Assembly: GCA_003694775.1 (NCBI GenBank)
Contig: RFJV01000222.1
Span: 1 to 7,493, forward strand
DNA from: Chloroflexota bacterium
GTDB taxonomy: Bacteria > Chloroflexota > Anaerolineae > 4572-78 > J111
Length of the DNA: 7,493 bases
Reading direction: 5' to 3'
In this document: piece by piece, positions 1-5,579 of the stretch
Layout: the number at the start of each line of letters is the position of its first letter
Position numbering within the stretch: position 1 is the first letter of the stretch
Notes under the pieces: generated by a model
What the model was told of the DNA's origin: nothing
Databases searched by the model: none
What the model saw: only the letters and a program-made list of their open reading frames with translations
Translations under genes and position numbers: made by a program

Positions 1-411
1 CTTCTGCCCACTCCTACCCCCACTCCTACCCCCTTACCGCCGCCCACCCCGGTATTGGTGGTCGACACGCCCACTCCGGAAGTACAGCCTTCTCAGGGAC
101 AGCCCCCCAACTGCCCCAATCCGGGCGTACAGATTTTCCAGCCCGGCAACGGCGCCCAGGTTGACGGCGTCATTCAGGTGACGGGGGTGGCCGCCATTGA
201 TAACTTTGACTACTACAAATTTGAATTCCGCGCCCCCGGCAGTAACGATTGGAGCTTCATCGTCCGCTTTGATAACCCGGTATCCCAGGGCGTCCTCGGC
301 TCCTGGAACACCGACACCGTCCCGCCCGGCGAATACGAGTTCCGGCTGGTGGTGGTCGATAAAATCGGCAACTATCCAGACCCGTGCGTCGTGCGTCTGC
401 TGGTCCAGTAG
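1..411 (+). CDS. Exported protein with Pro-Thr linker and C-terminal Ig-like domain (5' partial)
   Basis: The reading frame is open from base 1 to a TAG at 409-411, giving the last 136 residues of a longer protein. Residues 1-17 are a Pro-Thr linker, encoded partly by two perfect copies of a 12-bp unit at 7-18 and 19-30. Residues about 38-136 look like a beta-sandwich: P-x-V-Q-I-F-x-P-x-x-G near 40-51, an F-x-Y-Y-K-F-E strand near 69-75, and a P-P-G-E-Y-E-F-R-L-V-V-V-D strand near 108-120. C38 and C129 sit at the two ends and could form a disulfide, which suggests an extracytoplasmic location. Such linker-plus-sandwich tails occur on cell-surface and cell-wall enzymes of Chloroflexota. The catalytic part, if any, lies upstream of the window, so the function is unknown. 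An internal TTG at 55 is not a credible start because the frame is open before it. Confidence 0.75.
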   Translation, partial: LLPTPTPTPTPLPPPTPVLVVDTPTPEVQPSQGQPPNCPNPGVQIFQPGNGAQVDGVIQVTGVAAIDNFDYYKFEFRAPGSNDWSFIVRFDNPVSQGVLGSWNTDTVPPGEYEFRLVVVDKIGNYPDPCVVRLLVQ

Positions 412-425
412 TGTACCCCACCGGC

Positions 426-454
426 ATGACATTTTACCCCAAAAATGCTACAAT
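426..454 (+). promoter_or_regulatory. Sigma70-type promoter for the dprA-like gene
   Basis: ATGACA (426-431) and TACAAT (449-454) are separated by exactly 17 bp, each matching the consensus hexamer at 5 of 6 positions. It lies 15 bp after the upstream stop codon. Transcription would start near 461, giving a leader of about 60 nt that includes the attcaaa repeats. Predicted from sequence only. Confidence 0.6.
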
Positions 455-486
455 ATCCCCAGACAGTTCGGCTTGTGGGATGAACA

Positions 487-521
487 ATTCATCATTCAAA
501 ACTCAAAATTAAAAATTCAAA
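487..521 (+). repeat. Five tandem 7-bp repeats (attcaaa-like) before the dprA-like start
   Basis: Consecutive heptamers read attcatc, attcaaa, actcaaa, attaaaa, attcaaa. The array ends one base before the ATG at 523. It occupies the place where a Shine-Dalgarno site would be, and none is visible there. It is far more AT-rich than the surrounding coding DNA. Similar heptad arrays are known from intergenic regions of cyanobacteria and other phyla. Confidence 0.75.
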
Positions 522-522
522 A

Positions 523-1635
523 ATGTCCTCACCTTTACCGGAGCCGGTCTGCTGGCTCACCATGATAAATGAAAGCGGCCTGAAGCTCAGCCAGCTCAAG
601 CCGATTATCTACCGCTGGTGTGTGGCCGAAAAAAGACCGCTGGCAGAAATTTTCGACCTCTCCCCCCTCGATTGGGGGGCGATGTTCGGCCTGCCGGACG
701 CGGCGGTCAACCGTCTGCAGAAACTGCCGGGCAGGTTCTCTGCCTATGCCCGCCGGCTGGCCGAATGGCAGGAGGCCGGCTTGCAGGTCATCATCCGCAC
801 CGACCCGCGCTACCCCAGCCGCCTGTCCAGAAAACTGCCGCCCATCCAACAGCCGCTGGTTTTGTGGGTGCAGGGTGACGCGGCTTTGCTGGATGAGCCA
901 TCGGTCGCAGTGTTGGGCAGTACCGCCGGGGAGCCGGCCAGCGATTCCTGGCTGTCGAACCTGCTTCAGACCCTGGCCGGGGAAGAAATCCTGCTTGCCA
1001 GCGGGTACAGCCGCGGGCTGGACCGGTCGGCCTGCGAGATGATGCTGTCTCTGCCGGAGGGAAAGGCCGTTATCCTCCTGCCGATGGGAATTACCGCCTT
1101 CAACCAGACCACCGGCCGTCTCCAGCCAGCCGTACAGGCCGGGCGGGCGGTGCTGGTCAGCCCCTTTGCCCCCGATACCGCCTACGATGAAAAGCTGGCC
1201 GAGGCGCGCAATCTCCTGCTGGACCACCTGGCTATAGCCCTGCTCATTCCCCAGGCCGACCCCACGGTTGTGGACCGGACTACTGCCGCCATCGACCGCA
1301 ATACCCCCGTCTTTCTCGGCCTGACCGACTCCCTTACCGACAGCCACCGCACCCTGCTGGAAGCCGGCGCCTACCTGCTCACCGACCCCGGCGAGGTGGT
1401 GGAAATGGTTCAGCAAACCATCATCGACGCGGCCCTGCAGGAACAAAACGACACGCCGGCCCCGTCACCGGCCCCCACCGCTTCCCCTGCCCCCACCGAC
1501 ACCGATGACGATTTCGCCCTCCGGGTGGAGGATGTCGGCCTGATTGACAGTCAGGAGGCGCTGGAGATTTTGTCGCTGGGTGGAGAGGTGCCGGAAATTC
1601 TGCGCCGGCGGCTGAAAAAATCTCAGAATGAATAA
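523..1635 (+). CDS. dprA: DprA/Smf-family DNA-processing protein, divergent
   Basis: A 370-residue protein of DprA/Smf type. DprA binds single-stranded DNA and loads RecA during natural transformation. Residues 97-119 match the entry motif Y-P-x-x-L ... P-x-x-L-x-x-x-G. The Rossmann core follows: V-A-V-L-G-S at 128-133, A-S-G-Y-S-R-G-L-D at 159-167, and E-A-R-N-L-L-L at 227-233, where typical members have F-P-x-R-N-R-I. The core is degenerate: the usual G-S-R is G-S-T (T134), and the PxRNR arginines are reduced to one (R229). Residues 311-325 are a Pro-Ala-Thr linker leading to a short helical tail of about 45 residues, without an obvious canonical winged helix. ATG 523 is chosen because residues 10-20 (C-W-L-T-M-I-N) fit the normal N-terminus; ATG 562 is an alternative. 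Neither has a clear ribosome site. The family is fairly sure; ssDNA-binding competence is uncertain. Confidence 0.72.
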   Translation: MSSPLPEPVCWLTMINESGLKLSQLKPIIYRWCVAEKRPLAEIFDLSPLDWGAMFGLPDAAVNRLQKLPGRFSAYARRLAEWQEAGLQVIIRTDPRYPSRLSRKLPPIQQPLVLWVQGDAALLDEPSVAVLGSTAGEPASDSWLSNLLQTLAGEEILLASGYSRGLDRSACEMMLSLPEGKAVILLPMGITAFNQTTGRLQPAVQAGRAVLVSPFAPDTAYDEKLAEARNLLLDHLAIALLIPQADPTVVDRTTAAIDRNTPVFLGLTDSLTDSHRTLLEAGAYLLTDPGEVVEMVQQTIIDAALQEQNDTPAPSPAPTASPAPTDTDDDFALRVEDVGLIDSQEALEILSLGGEVPEILRRRLKKSQNE

Positions 1636-1663
1636 GGGCGACCGGTTGGTCGCCCTTGTTGTT
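1634..1663 (+). terminator. Intrinsic terminator between convergent genes
   Basis: A perfect 10-bp stem, AAGGGCGACC (1634-1643) with GGTCGCCCTT (1648-1657), encloses a GGTT loop and is followed by GTTGTTT. The stem overlaps the last two bases of the TAA stop of the dprA-like gene. The opposing methyltransferase gene stops at 1666, so the hairpin probably serves both strands; the reverse-strand downstream tract (ATTCATTCT) is less T-rich. Confidence 0.8.
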
Positions 1664-1665
1664 TC

Positions 1666-2571
1666 CTAACCTTCCCGCCGGGGCCGCCGCGAGCGGCGTT
1701 CCCGTCTCTGCGGCATGGCGTCGCCGCTTTCGGCCTGCTGTGCCCGAATCCAGCGCAGGCAGTTTTCGTCGTTGCCCATAAACACGTCTGCCGCCATAAT
1801 ACTCCGCTTGATTTCCGGCTCAATCGGATTGGTGATGGCGCAGGTCAGGCCGTTGGCAATCGCCATTGCCAGAAATGTACCGTTCAGTACAGGCCGGTTG
1901 GGCAGGCCAAACGAAATGTTCGACGCGCCGCAGGTGGTATTTACCCCCAGCTCTTCCTGACACCGCCGCAAAATCTTGAACACCGACCGGCCCGCGCTGG
2001 GCATCGCTCCAATCGGCATAACCAGCGGGTCGATAATCACATCTTCCTTCGGAATACCGTAGTCCATCGCCCGTTCCACAATCTTCTTGGCCACAGCAAA
2101 GCGCACATCCGGGTCCTCGCTGATGCCGGTCTCGTCGTTGCTGATGCCGATGAAGGCACAGCCGTACTTCTTCACCAGAGGCAGAAGCCGCTCCAGCCGC
2201 TCCTCCTCGCCGGTAATAGAGTTGAGCAGAGGCTTGCCTTGAGCCACCTCCAGCCCGCGCTCCAGCGCCTCAACCACCGACGAGTCAATCGAAACCGGAA
2301 CATCCACCAGCGACTGCACCAACTGGATGGCCTCGGCCAGCAGGGCCGGCTCGTCTACCAGGGGAATACCGGCATTGACATCCAGCACCTGGGCTCCGGC
2401 CTCCACCTGGGCAACTGCATCCTGCTTGACCCGCTCCAGATTGCCTTCCTTCATCTCCGCGGCCAGCAGTTTTCGCCCCGTCGGATTAATCCGCTCCCCG
2501 ATAATCACGAATGGCCGGTTAGGCCCAATGACTACTTCCCTGGTTTTCGAGCTGAGGACGGTATCAACCAT
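1666..2571 (-). CDS. Methyltetrahydrofolate:corrinoid-type methyltransferase (pterin-binding TIM barrel)
   Basis: A 301-residue protein of the AcsE / MetH pterin-domain family. These enzymes move the methyl group of methyltetrahydrofolate to a corrinoid protein, in the Wood-Ljungdahl pathway (AcsE) or in methionine synthesis (MetH domain). The barrel starts with I-G-E-R-I-N (24-29). The four pterin-contacting positions known from Moorella MeTr appear conserved: D96 (S-I-D-S), N117 (L-N-S-I), D181 (I-D-P-L) and N218 (G-A-S-N-I-S). D-E-T-G-I-S (146-151) and F-L-A-M-A-I-A-N-G-L (233-242) are also typical. The length matches a stand-alone methyltransferase of about 260-300 residues, with an added Arg-rich tail (288-300). 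An open frame extends upstream to 2799, but that part translates the tandem repeat. ATG 2571 has an AAGGAG site 9 nt ahead, so it is the start. No corrinoid protein or CO dehydrogenase gene is nearby, so the pathway is open. Confidence 0.85.
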   Translation of the reverse strand: MVDTVLSSKTREVVIGPNRPFVIIGERINPTGRKLLAAEMKEGNLERVKQDAVAQVEAGAQVLDVNAGIPLVDEPALLAEAIQLVQSLVDVPVSIDSSVVEALERGLEVAQGKPLLNSITGEEERLERLLPLVKKYGCAFIGISNDETGISEDPDVRFAVAKKIVERAMDYGIPKEDVIIDPLVMPIGAMPSAGRSVFKILRRCQEELGVNTTCGASNISFGLPNRPVLNGTFLAMAIANGLTCAITNPIEPEIKRSIMAADVFMGNDENCLRWIRAQQAESGDAMPQRRERRSRRPRREG

Positions 2572-2580
2572 GGCTAAAGT

Positions 2581-2586
2581 CTCCTT
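2581..2586 (-). promoter_or_regulatory. Ribosome binding site of the methyltransferase gene
   Basis: AAGGAG on the minus strand with 9 nt to the ATG at 2571. It decides the start against the longer open frame that begins at 2799. Confidence 0.8.
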
Positions 2587-2639
2587 GTTTCCCTGTGAAA
2601 TTTTTGGTTTGGGGACCTCCTGCCCCCGGCATCCCGATA

Positions 2640-2667
2640 ATAATAAACCAATCTCCGCCTGAGTCAA
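2640..2667 (-). promoter_or_regulatory. Sigma70-type promoter for the methyltransferase gene
   Basis: On the minus strand, TTGACT (2667-2662) and TATTAT (2645-2640) are 16 bp apart, each 5 of 6 to consensus. Transcription would start near 2633, about 60 nt before the ATG. It is divergent from the helicase promoter, with the two -35 boxes about 25 bp apart. Confidence 0.6.
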
Positions 2668-2692
2668 GTGCGTCCACCGGACCATCCCCCTT

Positions 2693-2721
2693 TTGACGCC
2701 GCGGCAGGTTGGCGGTAAGAT
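2693..2721 (+). promoter_or_regulatory. Putative sigma70 promoter for the mrfA-like helicase
   Basis: TTGACG (2693-2698, 5 of 6) and TAAGAT (2716-2721, 4 of 6) have a 17-bp spacer. If used, transcription starts near 2728 and the helicase mRNA carries a leader of about 130 nt made almost wholly of the two tandem arrays. The -10 box is weak, hence moderate confidence. Confidence 0.5.
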
Positions 2722-2724
2722 TGT

Positions 2725-2779
2725 GGAGATTAGATTTGGAGATTGGAGATTGGAGATTGGGGATTGGAGATTGGAGATG
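2725..2779 (+). repeat. Heptamer array, unit ggagatt
   Basis: Six contiguous 7-bp copies run from 2738 to 2779; four are exact, one has a single change (ggggatt) and the last ends in g. One more exact copy at 2725-2731 is separated by a 6-bp variant (agattt). On the minus strand the unit reads aatctcc. A single copy recurs at 5525-5531 ahead of the exonuclease gene. The array lies between the predicted promoter and the helicase start. Confidence 0.9.
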
Positions 2780-2789
2780 AAGTATTCTA

Positions 2790-2857
2790 AACTCTCCAAC
2801 TCTCTAACTCTCTAACTCTCTAACTCTCTAACTCTCCAACTCCCAAACTCACCAACT
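2790..2857 (+). repeat. Octamer array, unit aactctct, ending at the helicase ATG
   Basis: Eight 8-bp copies plus a half copy (aact) run from 2790 to 2857: four exact, two ending ctcc, and two diverged (aactccca, aactcacc). The last base directly precedes the ATG at 2858. The unit differs in length and sequence from the heptamer array 10 bp upstream. On the reverse strand it is purine-rich (agagagtt). No Shine-Dalgarno site is present on the plus strand. Confidence 0.92.
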
Positions 2858-5383
2858 ATGCTGATGCCTCTGACCGACCTGCTGAACCGCTGGCGCACGT
2901 CGCCCAATACTGCCCGCAGCATCACCGCCTGGCAGGTTGACCCGCCGCGTCCGGGGCAGTACGCTCCGTTTCCGCCCGACCTGCACCCGCGGCTGGTCAC
3001 CATTCTGCAAGCACAGGGTATTTCCCGCCTGTACACCCACCAGGCCGAAACCTGGCAGGCCGTGCAGGCCGGAGAGCATCCGGTCATCGTCACCGGAACG
3101 GCCAGCGGCAAAACCCTGGCCTACAACCTGCCGGTTCTGCACCACCTGCTGGACCGGCCCGGCACGCGTGCCCTGTACCTGTTTCCCACCAAGGCCCTGG
3201 CCCAGGACCAGGCAGACACCCTTACCGGCCTGCTTGCCGCGGCCAACCTGCCCCCCCAGACCATCGCCACCTACGACGGCGACACCCCCCAGAGCCGGCG
3301 TCCGGCCATCCGGCAGAATGTTCGCCTGCTCATCACCAATCCCGACATGCTCCACACCGGCATTCTCCCCCACCACACCCGCTGGGCCGACTTTTTCCAG
3401 CACCTGCGCTTTGTGGTCATCGACGAAATGCACGTTTACCGGGGGATTTTTGGCGCCCACGTCGCCAATGTTCTGCGCCGGCTCAAGCGCATTGCCGCCT
3501 TCTACGGCGCCGCGCCCCAATTCATCCTCACCTCGGCCACCATCGCCAACCCCGATGAATTGGCCGCCCGGCTGGTCGAACTGCCGGTCACGGTCATCAG
3601 CCGGGACGCCGCGCCCCGTGGACGGCGAGACTTCCTCATCTACAACCCACCCGTGGTGCGCCCGGAGCTGGGCCTGCGCCGCAGTGCCCTCTCTGAAGCC
3701 GTGCGGCTGGCCGGCGAACTGGCCCGGCACGCCGGCCAGACTCTGGTCTTCAGCCGCACCCGCCGCGGCGCGGAGATGCTGGTTTCTTACCTGCGCACCG
3801 CCACCGCCGACTTTCTGCCGGCGGAGGCAATCCGCGGCTACCGGAGCGGCTACCTGCCCCGCCACCGCCGCGAAATAGAAGCTGGACTGCGCCGCGGGCA
3901 GGTCCGGCTGGCCGCGGCCACCTCGGCTCTGGAGCTGGGAGTGGATATTGGCGGGATGGCCGCAGTGGTAATGGTCGGCTTTCCGGGTACGCTGGCCGCG
4001 GCTCGCCAGCAGGCCGGGCGGGCCGGTCGCCGGGAGGGTGAGGCCGTGGCGGTGATGGTCGCCTCGGCCAACCCGCTGGACCAGTTCCTGGCCCGTCACC
4101 CGGAATATTTTTTCGACCGCCCGCCGGAACAGGCGCTCATCAACCCGGATAACCTGCTCATCCTGTGGATGCACCTGCGCTGTGCCCTGTTTGAACTGCC
4201 TTTCCACCGCGGCGACAGCTTTGGCCGGCTTCCGCCGGAAACCGTCGCCGAACTGCTGGACGCGCTCAGCCAGACCGGAGAAGCCCACCCCACCGGCAGT
4301 CGCTGGTGCTGGATGGCCGACAAATACCCGGCAGAGGATGTCTCCCTGCGCAATGCTTCGCCGGAAAGGGTGGTGCTTCAGACCGTTGCAGACGACCAGC
4401 CCACCATCATCGGCGAGGTAGACCGGGAAAGCGCGGCCTGGATGGTCCACCCGCAGGCCATCTACCTGCACGAAGGCCAGACCTACCGGGTCGACTCGCT
4501 GGACCTGGACACTCAGGTGGCCTCTCTCCAGCCGGTCGATACTGACTACTTTACCGAACCCAAAACCGAAACCACGGTGCAGTTGGTTGAACTGCACCGC
4601 CAGACCGGCGCGCCCGGCGGCAAAAAATTCCTGGGGGATGTGCTGGTCGTCAGGCGGGTGGTCGGCTACAAGAAATTCCGCTGGTTTACCCACGAGCACC
4701 TGGGAGATGGTCAGGTTGACCTGCCGCCCACAGAACTGCCGACCACCGGCTACTGGCTGGCCCTGGCCCCGGAACTGGTGGATGAACTGCGCGCGCAGGG
4801 CGAGTGGAGCAACGACCCCATCGACTACGGCCCCAACTGGCCGGCTCAGCGCCGGCAGGCCCGCGCTCGCGATGGGTATGTCTGCCAGATGTGCGGCGCA
4901 CCGGAACGGGGACAGGCCCATCACGTTCATCACAAGATACCGTTTCGCCAGTTTTCTTCCTACCGCGAGGCCAACCGGCTGTCTAACCTGATTACCCTCT
5001 GCCCGACCTGCCATCGCCGGGCCGAACAGGCGGTGCGGATGCGGAGCGGATTGGCCGGCGTGGCCTTTGTGCTGGGACACCTGGCCCCCCTGTTCCTTAT
5101 GTGCGACCGCGGAGACATTGCCGTCCACGCCGACGCGGCCTCGCCGCTGGCCGAGGGTCGCCCGGCAGTGGTGGTTTACGATATGGCTCCCGGCGGCATT
5201 GGCTTTGCCGACCGCCTCTTTGACCTGCACGTCGAGCTGATGCACCGCAGTCTGGAGGTGGTCTCCCACTGTCCCTGCCCGGACGGCTGTCCGGCCTGCG
5301 TTGGCCCGGCCGGCGAAGACGGCATTGGCGGCAAGCGGCCTGCCCTGGCCCTCCTGCAAAAACTGGCACGAGAATCGGTTTAG
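2858..5383 (+). CDS. mrfA: MrfA/YprA-type DEAD-box helicase with inserted HNH domain
   Basis: An 841-residue superfamily 2 helicase. A Q-motif-like Y-T-H-Q (59-62) is followed by Walker A T-G-T-A-S-G-K-T (79-86), motif II D-E-M-H (189-192), motif III S-A-T (226-228) and motif VI Q-Q-A-G-R-A-G-R-R (384-392). The C-terminal region is of the DUF1998/MrfA type: V-D-L-P-P-T-E-L (620-627), G-L-A-G-V-A (731-736), L-F-L-M-C-D (745-750), and a C-x-C-x3-C-x2-C cluster (C805, C807, C811, C814) like the zinc-binding cysteines needed in B. subtilis MrfA. MrfA there is a 3'-5' DNA helicase that repairs mitomycin C damage with MrfB. This protein is roughly 90 residues longer than that homologue; the excess is an HNH-like insert at about 650-727. 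The ATG at 2858 directly follows the octamer repeat and lacks a ribosome site; ATG 2864 is two codons later. The mrfB-like gene lies 196 bp downstream on the same strand. Confidence 0.9.
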   Translation: MLMPLTDLLNRWRTSPNTARSITAWQVDPPRPGQYAPFPPDLHPRLVTILQAQGISRLYTHQAETWQAVQAGEHPVIVTGTASGKTLAYNLPVLHHLLDRPGTRALYLFPTKALAQDQADTLTGLLAAANLPPQTIATYDGDTPQSRRPAIRQNVRLLITNPDMLHTGILPHHTRWADFFQHLRFVVIDEMHVYRGIFGAHVANVLRRLKRIAAFYGAAPQFILTSATIANPDELAARLVELPVTVISRDAAPRGRRDFLIYNPPVVRPELGLRRSALSEAVRLAGELARHAGQTLVFSRTRRGAEMLVSYLRTATADFLPAEAIRGYRSGYLPRHRREIEAGLRRGQVRLAAATSALELGVDIGGMAAVVMVGFPGTLAAARQQAGRAGRREGEAVAVMVASANPLDQFLARHPEYFFDRPPEQALINPDNLLILWMHLRCALFELPFHRGDSFGRLPPETVAELLDALSQTGEAHPTGSRWCWMADKYPAEDVSLRNASPERVVLQTVADDQPTIIGEVDRESAAWMVHPQAIYLHEGQTYRVDSLDLDTQVASLQPVDTDYFTEPKTETTVQLVELHRQTGAPGGKKFLGDVLVVRRVVGYKKFRWFTHEHLGDGQVDLPPTELPTTGYWLALAPELVDELRAQGEWSNDPIDYGPNWPAQRRQARARDGYVCQMCGAPERGQAHHVHHKIPFRQFSSYREANRLSNLITLCPTCHRRAEQAVRMRSGLAGVAFVLGHLAPLFLMCDRGDIAVHADAASPLAEGRPAVVVYDMAPGGIGFADRLFDLHVELMHRSLEVVSHCPCPDGCPACVGPAGEDGIGGKRPALALLQKLARESV
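4838..5029 (+). other. HNH nuclease-like domain inserted in the helicase
   Basis: Helicase residues 661-724 form a compact HNH (beta-beta-alpha-metal) signature. A basic helix with R-x-x-A-R-A-R-D-G-Y leads to C-Q-M-C (676-679), then H-H-V-H-H-K-I-P (688-695), then N-L-I-T-L-C-P-T-C-H (710-719). The two CxxC pairs match the structural zinc site of HNH proteins. H691/H692, N710 and H719 occupy the H-N-H positions, with the common D-H pair replaced by H-H. All expected residues are present, so catalysis is plausible but unproven; a purely DNA-binding role is possible. The domain lies between the conserved T-G-Y-W segment (630-633) and the final DUF1998 segment (from 731). Confidence 0.85.
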
Positions 5384-5401
5384 CAAAACAAGTGCTTATT
5401 A

Positions 5402-5433
5402 TTGTAAGGGCGACCGGCGGGTCGCCCCTACAA
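5402..5433 (+). terminator. Hairpin after mrfA, related to the 1634 hairpin
   Basis: TTGTAAGGGCGACC (5402-5415) pairs with GGTCGCCCCTACAA (5420-5433) around a GGCG loop, with one A-C mismatch. It starts 19 bp after the helicase stop. There is no T-run beyond the ends of the stem, so it may act as an mRNA 3' end stabiliser or partial terminator. The core GGGCGACC-GG..-GGTCGCCC is the same as at 1636-1655, so both look like members of one dispersed palindrome family. Confidence 0.65.
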
Positions 5434-5524
5434 AGCACGCGTACTATACATGAGCCATTTCAGGAATCCTGGACAGACCCGACGAGAATGGCAAGTCGTA
5501 TGAAAATATTGAAACCAGAAGATT

Positions 5525-5557
5525 GGAGATTCCGCCTTCATCACTTCATCCTTCATC
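5525..5557 (+). repeat. Short heptamer repeats (cttcatc) before the mrfB-like gene
   Basis: Three copies of cttcatc lie at 5536-5542, 5544-5550 and 5551-5557, with one extra A between the first two. They are preceded by a copy of ggagatt (5525-5531), the unit of the array at 2725-2779. This array differs from the other two upstream arrays in being followed by a good ribosome site. Confidence 0.7.
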
Positions 5558-5564
5558 CTTTTCC

Positions 5565-5570
5565 AGGAGG
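5565..5570 (+). promoter_or_regulatory. Strong ribosome binding site of the mrfB-like gene
   Basis: AGGAGG with 9 nt to the ATG at 5580. It confirms that start and contrasts with the SD-less starts of the dprA-like and mrfA-like genes. I see no convincing promoter between 5384 and 5564. Confidence 0.85.
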
Positions 5571-5579
5571 CCGTAGCCC

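Noticed and set aside
535..1446. Minus-strand frame opposite the dprA-like gene
   Set aside because: No domain signature; a codon-bias shadow of the plus-strand gene.
2572..2799. N-terminal extension of the methyltransferase to ATG 2799
   Set aside because: It translates the ggagatt array into repeated N-L-Q-S-P units, would start upstream of the predicted promoter, and a proper ribosome site lies before ATG 2571.
2725..2857. CRISPR array
   Set aside because: Units are 7 and 8 bp and directly contiguous, with no spacers and no cas genes.
2849..5386. Long open frame on the minus strand opposite the helicase gene
   Set aside because: It is a GC-rich antisense shadow: the product lacks recognisable domains, whereas the plus strand carries every helicase, HNH and DUF1998 motif.
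5464..5474. Short palindrome caggaatcctg after the mrfA hairpin
   Set aside because: Five-base arms with a one-base centre are expected by chance, and no function is suggested by the position.
5450..5503. 17-codon ORF between the helicase and exonuclease genes
   Set aside because: No ribosome site and no recognisable product; too short to support.
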